In this document: positions 8,372 to 17,811 of the stretch, piece by piece | Layout of the letters: every line of letters starts with the position of its first letter | How positions within the stretch are numbered: the stretch's first letter is position 1 | NCBI RefSeq assembly: GCF_034427455.1 | Contig: NZ_JAXQNN010000004.1 | Span: 186,001 to 250,000, forward strand | From: Jeotgalibacillus haloalkalitolerans | GTDB lineage: Bacteria > Bacillota > Bacilli > Bacillales > Jeotgalibacillaceae | Direction of reading: 5' to 3' | DNA length: 64,000 nt | Translations under genes and position numbers: made by a program | The notes under the pieces: generated by a model | Told to the model about the DNA's origin: nothing | Databases searched by the model: none | The model's input: only the letters and a program-made list of their open reading frames with translations

Positions 8372-9087
8372 CTGATCTCAGCTCCCTTCCTGAGACCCGT
8401 CATCACTTCAACTGACATGGCAGAGATCAGTGTTGATGCAGCAATTGCCCAGCCTGTATCCAGCAGTCCCGTCATTGTAAATACGCTGTTCAATACAGCA
8501 GCAAGACCTGCTAAGTACACAACCTTCATTTCTTTTTTTAGTGAAGGAACAAGAAGACCGACAAACATGGCATAAAGCGCAATTGACATAGCCTGCTGCA
8601 GGAATTCAGGAAGACTTGCACCGATGACATGTCCAATCCCGGTGTTTACAACCCAGCTTCCATACGCAATCAGCATAACACCTAATGCAAAGCCGGTTGA
8701 TGTCTTCCCTTCTCTTGTCGCAATCACAGTAAAGGTTTCATCAGTCAGACCAAATGCATAAATTGATTTTTTCGCCCGTGTTTCAGGCTCCATCTTTTCA
8801 TTTAAAGAAGCCGACATTAAAAAATGACGGATATTCACGATAAATGTATTAAAGATAATGACTGCAGCACCTGCTCCGGCTGCGATAAGTGATAATGATA
8901 TATATTGCGCTGCCCCTGCAAACACGAGCAGACTCATTAAGACTGATTCAAATAATGTCAGCCCTGTTGTTTTTGCAAGCAGCCCAAAAGTAAGTGCAAC
9001 CGGTAAATAACCGACAGCTATACTGATGCCTGCTTTTATACCCGCTTTAAAGCCTGATTTCTGTTCGCTGACTGCGGCCATTTGCAT
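8368..9087 (-). CDS. azlC: AzlC family branched-chain amino acid permease
   Basis: A 239-aa polytopic protein with the AzlC blocks FKAGIKAGISIAVGYLPVALTFGLLA and SLLVFAGAAQYISL, then GLTDETFTVIATREG. It is the large subunit of the AzlCD exporter. The start at 9087 is preceded by AGGAGGGATATGC; a longer frame from 9135 lacks a ribosome site. A second ATG (9081) also lies in frame. It is first in the azlCD operon. Confidence 0.9.
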   Translation of the reverse strand: MQMAAVSEQKSGFKAGIKAGISIAVGYLPVALTFGLLAKTTGLTLFESVLMSLLVFAGAAQYISLSLIAAGAGAAVIIFNTFIVNIRHFLMSASLNEKMEPETRAKKSIYAFGLTDETFTVIATREGKTSTGFALGVMLIAYGSWVVNTGIGHVIGASLPEFLQQAMSIALYAMFVGLLVPSLKKEMKVVYLAGLAAVLNSVFTMTGLLDTGWAIAASTLISAMSVEVMTGLRKGAEIR

Positions 9088-9222
9088 GCATATCCCTCCT
9101 TTTTCAGACAAAACGTTTATACACAATAAAATCATTTTACTATATTTAACTCACACGCACAGCCTGAAAAATTCTATTGCCGAAATAAAATAAAAAAGAG
9201 CAGGTTTCCCCACTCCCATTAA

Positions 9223-9999
9223 TTATTTCCCCTTAAACACCGGCTTCCTTTTTTCAGAAAAAGCAATCAGCGCCTCTACTCTGTCTTCAGTCGGTATTGT
9301 GATCTCATATGCTTTTCTCTCAATCTTTAATCCCGTCTGAAGATCCGCATTCATCCCCGCTTTGATCGCGTATTTTGCCTGCTGAAGGGCGATTGGTCCA
9401 TTTGCAAGCATTGCTTCAGCGAGTATGGTCACTTCATCATGTAATGACTCTTTTGCGACAGCTTTTGTCAGCAGGCCATACTCATAGGCATCTGCTCCTG
9501 TGAACCTTTTTGCCGTTAGAATTAACTCCATTGCCTTTGCTTCTCCAATAATCCGCGGAAGCCGCTGCGTTCCTCCTGCGCCCGGGATAATTGCCAGACT
9601 TGTTTCAGTCAGCCCCATTTTCACTTCCGCATCAGCTACCCTGAAATCACAAGCCAGCGCAAGTTCCATCCCGCCACCAAAAGCGTGCCCGTTGATCTCA
9701 GCAATTACAGGCTGAGGAAGTGCTTCAATCGCACTGAAGACTTCCCCGATTTTATAAATATTCCGCTTCACCTGCTGTTCAGTCAGCGTCTTTCGTTCCT
9801 TCAGATCCGCTCCGACACTGAATGCTTTATCCCCTGCACCACGGATCACCACGACTCTGACATCAGGGTTAATCCGGAGTGCTTCTGCTGTCTGCCCAAG
9901 TTCTGTCAGCATCTGATAGTTAAATGCATTCATTGCTTCCGGACGGTTTAATGTAATGGCTGCTATACCGTTTTTCTGTTCAAGTTTGATCGTTTCCAT
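9223..9999 (-). CDS. Enoyl-CoA hydratase/isomerase (crotonase) family protein
   Basis: A 258-aa crotonase-fold enzyme. The oxyanion-hole motif HAFGGGMELALACDFRVA and the block TETSLAIIPGAGGTQRLPRI both keep the glutamates that act as acid/base in enoyl-CoA hydratases, so a true hydratase is likely. It would hydrate 2-enoyl-CoA in beta-oxidation or branched-chain acid breakdown. ATG 9999 sits after GAGGAGG; the longer frame from 10035 is less likely. It is monocistronic, with LcfB about 2.4 kb away. Substrate cannot be set from sequence. Confidence 0.85.
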   Translation of the reverse strand: METIKLEQKNGIAAITLNRPEAMNAFNYQMLTELGQTAEALRINPDVRVVVIRGAGDKAFSVGADLKERKTLTEQQVKRNIYKIGEVFSAIEALPQPVIAEINGHAFGGGMELALACDFRVADAEVKMGLTETSLAIIPGAGGTQRLPRIIGEAKAMELILTAKRFTGADAYEYGLLTKAVAKESLHDEVTILAEAMLANGPIALQQAKYAIKAGMNADLQTGLKIERKAYEITIPTEDRVEALIAFSEKRKPVFKGK

Positions 10000-10144
10000 G
10001 ACTGAATCCTCCTCATAATATGTAAGCACTTTCATTTACATATTGTAGCATCTGTAACCCTTTCTTGCACATTCACAGCCGTTTAGATTTAAGCCCGCGT
10101 GGTAAACTGTAATTAGCTGAGCGAAGGCATGAGAGAAGGTGTTT

Positions 10145-11773
10145 GTGACGAAAAAAGTAGCTGCTTACCGCATTTATAAAATTGTAACAATGGCTGTTAA
10201 GTTTTTTCTGCAGGTGTATTTTTTCAACCGCAGATACCGCGGAAGGTGGGATCCTTCTGTTGAGAAGAAATGGTCAGACCTTGCCGGCAAACAGGCCCGG
10301 GAATACAAGCAGACAGCATTAAAGCTGGAAGGTCTCATGATAAAAGTCGGTCAATTCCTGTCAACAAGAGCTGATATTATGCCCCGCTCATTTATCATTG
10401 AACTCGAAGGCTTAACAGACCGCGTCCCTCCAGTCCCATGGGAAAAAGCAAAGCAGGTCATTGAGGATGAATGGAATACTGATTATGGCAATATGGTGCA
10501 TAAAATTTCAGAAAAACCTGTAGCTTCAGCTTCAATCGGGGATGTTTATCATGCCTGGCTACACAACGGTGATTCTGTTGCCATTAAAGTCCAGCGTCCA
10601 GGCATTGATTACATTATCCGGACTGATTTCAAAGCATTAAAAATCGTCATCTGGCTCGCGAAGAAGTTTACGAAGTTCGGTAAGCAGGCAGATCTGAATG
10701 CATTGTACAGCGAAATGGTTAATGTCATTGGTGATGAACTGAACTTCAAAAAAGAACTGCAAAACGGCGTGGCTTTCGGGGAACGTTTTAAAGATACTGA
10801 AGGCGTGATTGTCCCGAGATATTACGAAGAGTATACAACCCGCCGCGTACTCGTGATGGAATGGATTGAAGGTTCTAAAATTACTGACCTCTCATTCCTC
10901 GATAAGCATGGTCTTAATCGTGAGGATCTTGCAGAGAGACTGCTCCTGTTATTTGTTGATCAGCTGCTGAACGAAGGAATGTTTCACGCGGATCCGCACG
11001 GCGGCAATATTTTAATAAAATCAGACGGCACGATCGTCCTCATTGACTTCGGAATGGTGGGGGTTATCCGGAAGAATGATGCGGAAGCCGTTCAGCGTGC
11101 GGTAGAAGGCGTGATTTTCGAGCGCTACGGAGAAGTTGTCGGAGCGCTTGAGGATATGAAGTTTCTTCTTCCTTCTGCAGATAAAGATATTTTAGAAGAG
11201 ATTGTTGAGCGGGTCGTTGCAGTGTATAAAAGTGGCGATTGGCAGGACGGAGAAAGTCTGATGATGGAAAAGCTGCTCGAAGACGTTCAGGACATTGTGA
11301 GAACCCAGCCGATTCAGCTGCCGACTGAATTTGCATTCTTCGGCAGAGCCCTTTCCACATTTACAGGCGTTATCTATACCATTTATCCGGAAGCTGACTT
11401 TATTGAAATGGCACGTCCAACCATTGTCCGCTGGGCATCCGACCGCGGCGGTGAAGGTGATACGTGGCAGACGGTACTGAGAACCATTCAGCCTTACCTT
11501 TCCGCCCCGTCAAAGCTGCTGGATGCCATTGAAGAACCAAAGCGCTACAGAAGATCCATGGAAGCTTTCCGCAAAAAAGACAGCCGGATGAAAGATCTTG
11601 CCGACAGACGCAGAGAAACCGTGTACTTCACACTTGTTCCCTTTATTGCCCTTCACGGTGCCGTCTTTCTTGAGGAATGGCTGATTGCCGGCGGTGCCGG
11701 TGTGATCACTTTATTCGGCCTGCTGCGGGTAAGGGCTTTATCTAAAAAAATTCAGACAGACTATGAGGAGTGA
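10145..11773 (+). CDS. ABC1/AarF (UbiB) family atypical kinase
   Basis: A 542-aa protein with the UbiB hallmarks in order: the KxGQ-type motif IKVGQFLSTRADIMP, the ATP lysine in VAIKVQRPG, the catalytic HADPHGGN, LIDFGMVG, and two C-terminal hydrophobic segments. UbiB proteins support isoprenoid quinone synthesis or lipid distribution at the membrane. GTG 10145 is eight bases after GAGAAGG; the GTG at 10139 abuts that site. It is followed five bases later by a small hypothetical gene. Confidence 0.9.
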   Translation: MTKKVAAYRIYKIVTMAVKFFLQVYFFNRRYRGRWDPSVEKKWSDLAGKQAREYKQTALKLEGLMIKVGQFLSTRADIMPRSFIIELEGLTDRVPPVPWEKAKQVIEDEWNTDYGNMVHKISEKPVASASIGDVYHAWLHNGDSVAIKVQRPGIDYIIRTDFKALKIVIWLAKKFTKFGKQADLNALYSEMVNVIGDELNFKKELQNGVAFGERFKDTEGVIVPRYYEEYTTRRVLVMEWIEGSKITDLSFLDKHGLNREDLAERLLLLFVDQLLNEGMFHADPHGGNILIKSDGTIVLIDFGMVGVIRKNDAEAVQRAVEGVIFERYGEVVGALEDMKFLLPSADKDILEEIVERVVAVYKSGDWQDGESLMMEKLLEDVQDIVRTQPIQLPTEFAFFGRALSTFTGVIYTIYPEADFIEMARPTIVRWASDRGGEGDTWQTVLRTIQPYLSAPSKLLDAIEEPKRYRRSMEAFRKKDSRMKDLADRRRETVYFTLVPFIALHGAVFLEEWLIAGGAGVITLFGLLRVRALSKKIQTDYEE

Positions 11774-11778
11774 ATCAT

Positions 11779-12030
11779 ATGATGGAAGAACCGAACGTGG
11801 AACGTGAACGTAAAGGCACAAAAGGACCTTTTGAGGCAAAGCTTGAAGGGCTTGAAGATGGTTACAGAATCACGGTGCGTGGAGATAAAGATAAAATCCA
11901 GCAGCAGAGACAGGTCAAGCTTTCGTTTATTGAGTTTTTAAGAAAAGCAGATGTCGCAGGTTATCCGATTTTGTTTCCTTTTAATCTGCTGCTGAGATTT
12001 TTTTCGGGGTACAAGAAGCCGAATATGTAA
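11779..12030 (+). CDS. Hypothetical protein co-transcribed with ubiB-like gene
   Basis: An 83-aa protein. The first 50 residues are charged and hydrophilic; the C-terminal third (GYPILFPFNLLLRFFSGYK) is hydrophobic and may be membrane-associated. No family recognised. The start follows AGGAG that overlaps the upstream stop, so it is coupled to the AarF/UbiB gene. An ATG at 11782 is an alternative. Confidence 0.65.
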   Translation: MMEEPNVERERKGTKGPFEAKLEGLEDGYRITVRGDKDKIQQQRQVKLSFIEFLRKADVAGYPILFPFNLLLRFFSGYKKPNM

Positions 12031-12042
12031 GGCAGTTGTTGG

Positions 12043-12076
12043 AACGCTCCGTCCGGGATGGGCGGGGTGTTTTTGT
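12043..12076 (+). terminator. Intrinsic terminator after the UbiB operon
   Basis: An ACGCTCCGTCC / GGGCGGGGTGT stem with several G-U pairs is followed by TTTTTGTTT. Confidence 0.65.
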
Positions 12077-12139
12077 TTGGGTTGTTGCGGATCAGGGGGT
12101 TGTGGATGAGCGGCTGGCTTATGAAGAGCGATTATTGCG

Positions 12140-12293
12140 TCAGCTTTTGATTATTTCGCTCAGCAATCCGGATGATTCCATCACCTTTTGGATTAATTCG
12201 TTCAAGGCCATTTATCTGCTGCGGAATTCAGTCACCTTTTATTTTTTTCGCTCACCTTTCAGATTAATTCAATCACCTTTCAACTTATTCCGG
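12140..12293 (+). repeat. Degenerate tandem array, about 20-21 nt period
   Basis: Units begin near 12140, 12160, 12181, 12232, 12252 and 12273. The clearest are TCACCTTTTGGATTAATTCG (12181), TCACCTTTCAGATTAATTC (12252) and TCACCTTTCAACTTATTCCG (12273). One spacing (12181-12232) is about 2.5 units, with a diverged filler. An open frame crossing it has no ribosome site and reads through the repeats, so I do not call a gene. It fills the gap before the lcfB terminator. Confidence 0.6.
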
Positions 12294-12317
12294 CGCGCAG
12301 ATTTTTCAGCCCGGACA

Positions 12318-12347
12318 ACAAGAAAAAGAGACAGGCTTCCCTGTCTC
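12318..12347 (-). terminator. Intrinsic terminator of lcfB
   Basis: On the minus strand GAGACAGG/CCTGTCTC makes an 8-bp stem with a GAAG loop, followed by TTTTTCTT. Confidence 0.85.
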
Positions 12348-12366
12348 CTCCCATGCACGACCAGTT

Positions 12367-13920
12367 TTAAGACTGCTTCACCTGATCACGCAGCGCTCTT
12401 CTCAAAATTTTACCCGTTGTATTCTTCGGCAATTCGTCGATAAACTCAATCACAGTAGGCACTTTATATTTCGCAAGCTTTTCAGCACAGAATGCCAGCA
12501 GTTGATCTTTCGTGACAGACTCATCTTTTAATACTACATATGCATGGACTGCTTCACCAAAATTTGGATCAGGCACGCCGACTACTGCCGCTTCTACAAC
12601 AGCTTCATGTGCATATAGCACTTCTTCCACCTCACGCGGATAAACGTTGTATCCACCGACAATGACCATGTCCTTTTTACGGTCAACAATATAGAAATAG
12701 CCTTCCTCATCCTGCTTTGCGAGGTCTCCTGTATATAACCAGCCGTCGCGGATTGTCACTTCTGTTTCTTCAGGCATCTTGTAGTAGCCTTTCATCACAT
12801 TCGGACCCCTGACGATCAGTTCGCCGACCTCTCCAACAGGCAATTCTTCACCAAGTTCGTTTACAATTTTATTTTCAACGTTTGTAATTGATGTGCCGAT
12901 TGATCCGGCTTTGCGTTCACGGTCAAGCGGATTAAAGCATGTAACCGGTGCAGCTTCAGATAGACCATACCCCTCTGATACTTTGACATTAAATTTGTTT
13001 TCAAAGTTTTCAAGAAGTGCAACAGGCATTGAAGCCCCTCCTGAAATACACAGACGTATACTTTCAAAGCTGCTGCCTTCCGCTTCCGGATATTGCAGCA
13101 GGAAGTTATACATTGTCGGCACACCGGCAAAAACAGTGGCTTTATATTTCGTCACAACATCAAATACATCTTTCGGGCTGAACCTTGGTACGATCAGCAT
13201 GGTGCCACCGTTGATCAAAGGTGCATTCAAAACAACCGTCAATGCAAATACATGAAACATCGGAAGCGTAGTAACGACACGGTCTTCACCTGTAATGTTC
13301 AGGTATTCTGCTACGTCCTTCGCATTTGAATAAACGTTTTTATGCGTCAGCATGGCACCCTTTGGTTTACCGGTTGTGCCCGAAGTATAAAGAATGATTG
13401 CTGTATCATCTTCTCCAAGTTCAGGTCCATTAAATACCGGCTGCTGAGTTCCGATAGCCTGTGTAAAAGCAATGACTTTTCCTTTTACTGCATCAGGCAG
13501 CGCTGCAAGCTTCTCAGCCGTTCCCTGTTCAGTTTCACAGACAACATAATGCTCAACAGAAGGCAGTGCTGCATGTGCTCTTTCAATCAGTGGCAGCAGA
13601 AGGTCCAGTGCAACAATCGCTTTTACATCACCGTCGCGGATAATATAGGCAATCTCATCCGGTGTATAAATTGGATTAATCGGAATTACCGTTGCCCCTG
13701 TTCTGAGTGCTGCATACATGGCAATGACAAAATGCGGCGAATTGCCGAGCAGTAATCCTACATGATCCCCTTTTTTAATGCCGATACTGTCAAAGTAGTT
13801 TGCCATCTTATTCACGGCGCCATTCAGTTCTGCATATGTAGCTGACTGATCTAAAAAATGATAGGCAGTCTTACCGGCATGCTGCTCTGCAGTCTCCTGT
13901 AAACGATCTGATAAATTCAA
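12367..13920 (-). CDS. lcfB: Long-chain fatty acid-CoA ligase LcfB
   Basis: A 517-aa ANL-superfamily enzyme that activates fatty acids to acyl-CoA via acyl-AMP. The AMP-binding signature [14 protein letters not shown] lies about 175 residues in, followed by [24 protein letters not shown] and the C-terminal [26 protein letters not shown] place the start at TTG 13920: an ATG at 13929 directly abuts the AAAAGGGG ribosome site, whereas the TTG sits nine bases away and, from memory, aligns with the N-terminus of B. subtilis LcfB. A FadR-type operator overlaps the promoter. Same neighbourhood as B. subtilis yhfL. Confidence 0.9.
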   Translation of the reverse strand: MNLSDRLQETAEQHAGKTAYHFLDQSATYAELNGAVNKMANYFDSIGIKKGDHVGLLLGNSPHFVIAMYAALRTGATVIPINPIYTPDEIAYIIRDGDVKAIVALDLLLPLIERAHAALPSVEHYVVCETEQGTAEKLAALPDAVKGKVIAFTQAIGTQQPVFNGPELGEDDTAIILYTSGTTGKPKGAMLTHKNVYSNAKDVAEYLNITGEDRVVTTLPMFHVFALTVVLNAPLINGGTMLIVPRFSPKDVFDVVTKYKATVFAGVPTMYNFLLQYPEAEGSSFESIRLCISGGASMPVALLENFENKFNVKVSEGYGLSEAAPVTCFNPLDRERKAGSIGTSITNVENKIVNELGEELPVGEVGELIVRGPNVMKGYYKMPEETEVTIRDGWLYTGDLAKQDEEGYFYIVDRKKDMVIVGGYNVYPREVEEVLYAHEAVVEAAVVGVPDPNFGEAVHAYVVLKDESVTKDQLLAFCAEKLAKYKVPTVIEFIDELPKNTTGKILRRALRDQVKQS

Positions 13921-13963
13921 CCAATCCATCCCCTTTTACGTTTGGTTAGTTCTTCGCCACTTG

Positions 13964-14010
13964 TGAATGAACAGTCATTCATTTTACTCCACAAAGAAGC
14001 GAATATTCAA
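13964..14010 (-). promoter_or_regulatory. lcfB promoter with FadR-type operator
   Basis: On the minus strand TTGAAT (14005-14010), an 18-nt spacer and TAAAAT (13981-13986) form a sigma-A promoter. Directly downstream the palindrome TGAATGAACAGTCATTCA (13964-13981) matches the Bacillus FadR operator pattern TGAATGA-N4-TCATTCA exactly. FadR represses fatty-acid degradation genes and is released by long-chain acyl-CoA. Confidence 0.85.
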
Positions 14011-14069
14011 ACTAATTATAACGGAGTGAAGTGATGTAATCAAGATAACGCTTTCATTGAATATAAAAA

Positions 14070-14095
14070 AGACTGGACAATTTATGTCTCAGTCT
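14070..14095 (-). terminator. Intrinsic terminator of the yhfI-lplJ operon
   Basis: On the minus strand AGACTGAGACA pairs imperfectly with TGTCCAGTCT, followed by TTTTTT. It lies beyond repeat copy A3. Confidence 0.7.
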
Positions 14096-14097
14096 CT

Positions 14098-14227
14098 TTA
14101 GCCGGCTCACTGCGCTTCAGGCGGACGCTTTCCGGACGGTTGTTGCTGAGCCTCCTCGGCTTCGCCTGTGGGGTCTCAGCTTCCAACTAATCGTCCCGGA
14201 GTCGCCGCCTTACGCTTCGATCGCCTA
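14098..14227 (-). repeat. Dispersed palindromic repeat, type A copy 3
   Basis: Nearly identical to copy 2: GGCTCACTGCGCTTCAGGCG, GTTGCTGAGCCTCCTCGGC and AATCGTCCCGGAGTCGCCG. It lies between the lplJ stop and the terminator, usual polarity. The rest of the 366-bp gap between lplJ and lcfB holds the lcfB promoter and FadR-type site. Confidence 0.9.
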
Positions 14228-14286
14228 GATATAGTTATATTAGTAAGTAAGCTCCAATAAACTTAATCCTATTTTATTCAAAACAT

Positions 14287-15279
14287 TTAATACAACAAAT
14301 CAATAAACTCTTCCCGATCCACATTTCCAAAATAATGCTTCAGATCCACATCTTCAAGCGCTTTATCAATCTCTGCGCGCTCGTAACGTGTACCGATCAG
14401 CTTCTGCTCCACTTCGCTCACATCGCCTACACCAAAGAAGTCTCCGTAGATTTTGCAGTTTTCAATGCTGCCTTTTTCTACGTCAAGACGTACGTCGATG
14501 CTGCCGACCGGGAATCTGTGTGAGTGCTGAAGGTTGAACTTTGGAGATTTCCCGAAGTTCCACTCCCACTGCTGGTAGCGCTGTTCAGACAGCTCATGGA
14601 TCTTTTTCCAGTCTTCTTCAGTCAGTACATACTCTTTAATTTCTTCTTCACTTCCGAAAATGTGACGCAGAATCAGCTGCTTGAACTCTTCAATCGTTAC
14701 TTTTTCTTCAAGGAATTCAGAGATGTTTGCTACGCGGCTTCTGATTGATTTGATCCCTTTTGATTCAATCTTGTCTTTTCTGACTTTAAGTGAAGACACG
14801 ACGTTATCGATTTCTGAATCAAACATGAGCGTACCGTGGCTGAACATTCTTCCTTTTGTAGAAAACTGGGCGTTACCCGAGATCTTTCTTTCTCCGACAA
14901 GCAGATCGTTTCTTCCTTTCAGCTCTGCGGGAACTCCAATTTGTTTCAGTGCATCTACAACCGGCTCAGTGAACTTCTGGAAGTTGTGAAAGCTTTCGCC
15001 GTCGTCTTTTGTGATAAAGCTGAAGTTCAGGTTACCAAGGTCATGATACACAGCCCCTCCACCTGAAAGTCTGCGAACGACCTGGATATTATTTTTTTCA
15101 ACGTAGTCTGTATTAATTTCTTCTATTGTATTCTGATTTTTCCCTATGATGATAGATGGCTTATTAATATAGAATAATAGATAGGATTCCTCTTCAACAT
15201 TTAAGTTTTTCAGTGCGTATTCTTCAATCGCAAGGTTAATTTTTGGATCTGTAATGCCTTTATTATCGATAAATAACAT
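14287..15279 (-). CDS. lplJ: Lipoate-protein ligase LplJ
   Basis: A 330-aa ligase that attaches scavenged lipoate to E2 and GcvH proteins via lipoyl-AMP. Family blocks: PSIIIGKNQNTIEEIN, RRLSGGGAVYHDLGNLNFSFI, the lysine region RNDLLVGERKISGNAQF and HGTLMFDSEIDNVVSSL. The C-terminal domain is typical of bacterial LplA/LplJ. ATG 15279 follows GGGAGG and overlaps the end of yhfI by 17 nt. The yhfI-lplJ-lcfB order follows B. subtilis yhfI-yhfJ-yhfL. Confidence 0.93.
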   Translation of the reverse strand: MLFIDNKGITDPKINLAIEEYALKNLNVEEESYLLFYINKPSIIIGKNQNTIEEINTDYVEKNNIQVVRRLSGGGAVYHDLGNLNFSFITKDDGESFHNFQKFTEPVVDALKQIGVPAELKGRNDLLVGERKISGNAQFSTKGRMFSHGTLMFDSEIDNVVSSLKVRKDKIESKGIKSIRSRVANISEFLEEKVTIEEFKQLILRHIFGSEEEIKEYVLTEEDWKKIHELSEQRYQQWEWNFGKSPKFNLQHSHRFPVGSIDVRLDVEKGSIENCKIYGDFFGVGDVSEVEQKLIGTRYERAEIDKALEDVDLKHYFGNVDREEFIDLLY

Positions 15280-16027
15280 GTGATTTTCCTCCCTGGTATG
15301 TAATCGTTAAGCCTGATGATGCCAGCAGTGCTTCGCCGCTGTAAATTTCCTGCGCTTCTTCAAGCAGCTGGTTCAGATCGCCGAAATGTGGCAGATGGCT
15401 CAAGATCAATGTTTTTACTCCCGCCCTGTGCGCGATCTCTGCAGCTTCAGTACTGGTCATGTGCCCTGCACCTGATGCATCCATCCCCTTATAAAAGTTA
15501 GACTCGGCAATCAGCAGGTCCGCATCTTTTGCAAAAGGAACAAATGAGTCCTGGTAAGCAGAGTCCGCTGTAAATACCATCGTACCTGACTGACTCTCAA
15601 TCCGTACAGCATAACACGGCACCGGATGGGTTGTTTTTAAAAAGGTGATTGTAAAAGGGCCGATTTCAAGTGACTGTTCAGGATCATAAGGCTCACTGCT
15701 CATCTGTTCCTTATATGCAAGCATCTCAAAGCCCTGCCTGTCTTCAGTATGTCCGAAAGCTTTTACGTTGAAATCTTTATTTTGTAAAAAGTGCTGAATT
15801 AAAAGCGCATGATGAAGCACACCAATATCAGCTGTATGATCTGCATGATAATGAGTAATCAGCATGGCATCAAGTTCTTCCGGCGCAATATAACGCTGAA
15901 GCTGTGCTAGTACACCACTGCCACAATCAAGTAACAGCTTGTAATTGTCTTCTTCAATTAAATAGCCGGTACTCGCTTCTCCTTCAGCGGGATAGCCTCC
16001 CCAAAAACCCACAACGGTTACCTGCAT
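15263..16027 (-). CDS. yhfI: YhfI, metallo-beta-lactamase fold hydrolase
   Basis: A 254-aa RNase Z-like MBL-fold protein. The zinc motif THYHADHTADIGVL (HxHxDH) is present, with later ligand blocks in TTHPVPCYAVR, FTADSAYQ and LILSHLPHFG. It is probably a phosphodiesterase or nuclease-like hydrolase; the substrate is unknown. The start follows AGAGGAGGC. It is the first gene of a two-gene operon with lplJ, divergent from yhfH. Confidence 0.85.
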   Translation of the reverse strand: MQVTVVGFWGGYPAEGEASTGYLIEEDNYKLLLDCGSGVLAQLQRYIAPEELDAMLITHYHADHTADIGVLHHALLIQHFLQNKDFNVKAFGHTEDRQGFEMLAYKEQMSSEPYDPEQSLEIGPFTITFLKTTHPVPCYAVRIESQSGTMVFTADSAYQDSFVPFAKDADLLIAESNFYKGMDASGAGHMTSTEAAEIAHRAGVKTLILSHLPHFGDLNQLLEEAQEIYSGEALLASSGLTITYQGGKSHVIYR

Positions 16028-16201
16028 GACAAAAGCCTCCTCTAATGCGTTTTCTACCTCTTACTATACTTCAAAAAAATTTTCTTTTCACTTATATTCT
16101 TTTTTTCAGAATATTCCTTGACTTTTATTCAACTGTTATAATACAATACATATAACAACAAATTAGTACTATAACAAAACATAAAAGAGAGGCTGATGAA
16201 C

Positions 16202-16330
16202 ATGCTTGAAAACGTAATGGAATTTTTCAGAAATCTACCGCCAAAGAAATGTGCATCTTGTGGAGAACATATGGAAGAGCAGGCTGAAGCTTACACAACT
16301 GTATGTAATAAATGTGCAGGAACACAATAA
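16202..16330 (+). CDS. yhfH: YhfH-like zinc-ribbon small protein
   Basis: A 42-aa protein with two cysteine pairs, CASC (17-20) and CNKC (35-38), forming a likely zinc ribbon. The opening MLENVMEFFRNLPPKKCASCG matches YhfH as I recall it from B. subtilis, encoded at the same position between yhfI and hemY. Function unknown. The ATG follows GAGAGG; an in-frame ATG six bases upstream is closer to it. A strong terminator starts right after the stop. Confidence 0.85.
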   Translation: MLENVMEFFRNLPPKKCASCGEHMEEQAEAYTTVCNKCAGTQ

Positions 16331-16334
16331 AAAA

Positions 16335-16357
16335 AGCGCCGATCGGCGCTTTTTTTA
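16335..16357. terminator. Bidirectional terminator between yhfH and hemY
   Basis: The perfect palindrome AGCGCCGATCGGCGCT is flanked by A6 on the left and T7 on the right, so it can serve both converging genes. Confidence 0.88.
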
Positions 16358-17770
16358 TTGTTGTATATAATTTAGTGCTTTATATGCTGCTGCTTCACCC
16401 TGGTCAATACAATCGGGCAGTCCGATTCCATCATAGGATGCCCCTGCAAGATATACACCCGGATAACTTTTCTCAAGTCCGGCTCTGACATCAGCCATTC
16501 TCTCTCTGTGACCGACTGTATACTGAGGCATTGCCTTTTTCCAGCGTGTAACGATTGTAAATTCAGGAGTGTTTTTTACCTTGATGATTTTGTTCAGATC
16601 ATCTATCACAATTTTTTCAATTTGATCATCAGACAGATCCACGACTGTTTCATCCCCTGCACGGCCAACGTAGCATCTGAGCAGTACTTTGCCATCAGGT
16701 ACCGTATGAGGCCATTTCCGGTGTGTCCAGGTACATGCTGTAATGGTGTAGTCACTGTTCCTTGACACTACAAACCCCGTACCGTCCAGAATATCCTCTA
16801 CATCACCCTGATCAAAGGCCATTGCTACGGTTGCAACAGATGTAGCCGGCACCTCTTCGATCTGATTCATCAGTCCGGATTCCGAGAACACAGCACCAGC
16901 TGTAAAGTGAGGCACAGTGAAAATGACTGAGTCAGCTTCAATTTCGGCTCCACTGTTCAAAGTTAGTGTATATCGTTCACCACGGCTGATTGATTCAACT
17001 TTTGTACCCTTCAGAATCTCACAATCTGATAACAATGTTTCCAGTTTCACAACAAGTGATTCAAGACCTGAAGACAGCGTCAAAAACATACTTTGCTTTT
17101 TATCACCGGGCTTTCTTTTTGCAGCCGGAGACGTCTTTTTCATTCCCGCAATCAGACTTTTGTGATCCTGTTCAAGCTTGCCATATTGCGGGAAAGTTGA
17201 CTGAAGACTGATCTGATCGATGTCCCCTGCATAAATCCCTGATAAAAGAGGTTCAATCAGGTTTTCCACAACCTCATTTCCAAGTCTTCTTCTGAAAAAC
17301 GTTCCTAGAGACTGGTCCTGCTGATGATTTGATTTAGGAAGCACAAAATCTCCTGCAGCTCTCAGCTTACCAGTCAGCGAAATCAGATCTGTAATCAAAA
17401 AAGGTCTAATTTGAGTGGGAATCCCCATAATTGCGCCGCCTGGCATCGGGTGCAGCTTATCATTCACCAGAATAAATGCCTGACCTGTTGCATTTGGAAC
17501 AAGTTTGTCATCAAGGCCAACGTCTTTGATCAGTCGTCCCATGCTTTTCTTACGCTCAAGAAATGAGTCAGGACCACGTTCAATCACAAACCCATCCTTG
17601 ACGACCGTCTGGATTTTACCGCCGAGACGGTGGTTTGCCTCAATGATTGTAATGTCTGCATCCAGCTGCTCGTTATTTATTTTTTCCTGTGCCCGGTATG
17701 CAGCGGCAAGACCTGTGATCCCGCCGCCTACAATAACAATTTTCCGCTTTGACTGTGTCACAGTAATCAT
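16355..17770 (-). CDS. hemY: Coproporphyrinogen III oxidase HemY/CgoX (protoporphyrinogen oxidase family)
   Basis: A 471-aa FAD enzyme. The dinucleotide-binding motif IVGGGITGLAAAYRAQ is at the N-terminus, with GGKIQTVVKDGFVIERGPDS following and the C-terminal VYLAGASYDGIGLPDCIDQGEAA. In Gram-positive bacteria HemY oxidises coproporphyrinogen III to coproporphyrin III in the coproporphyrin-dependent branch. The ATG 17770 start is weakly supported; GTG 17773 is next to it. It is last gene of hemE-hemH-hemY and ends in the shared terminator. Confidence 0.93.
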   Translation of the reverse strand: MITVTQSKRKIVIVGGGITGLAAAYRAQEKINNEQLDADITIIEANHRLGGKIQTVVKDGFVIERGPDSFLERKKSMGRLIKDVGLDDKLVPNATGQAFILVNDKLHPMPGGAIMGIPTQIRPFLITDLISLTGKLRAAGDFVLPKSNHQQDQSLGTFFRRRLGNEVVENLIEPLLSGIYAGDIDQISLQSTFPQYGKLEQDHKSLIAGMKKTSPAAKRKPGDKKQSMFLTLSSGLESLVVKLETLLSDCEILKGTKVESISRGERYTLTLNSGAEIEADSVIFTVPHFTAGAVFSESGLMNQIEEVPATSVATVAMAFDQGDVEDILDGTGFVVSRNSDYTITACTWTHRKWPHTVPDGKVLLRCYVGRAGDETVVDLSDDQIEKIVIDDLNKIIKVKNTPEFTIVTRWKKAMPQYTVGHRERMADVRAGLEKSYPGVYLAGASYDGIGLPDCIDQGEAAAYKALNYIQQ

Positions 17771-17811
17771 CACTTTCTGTAAACTGGATTTTCAATAAAA
17801 TTGAATATCAA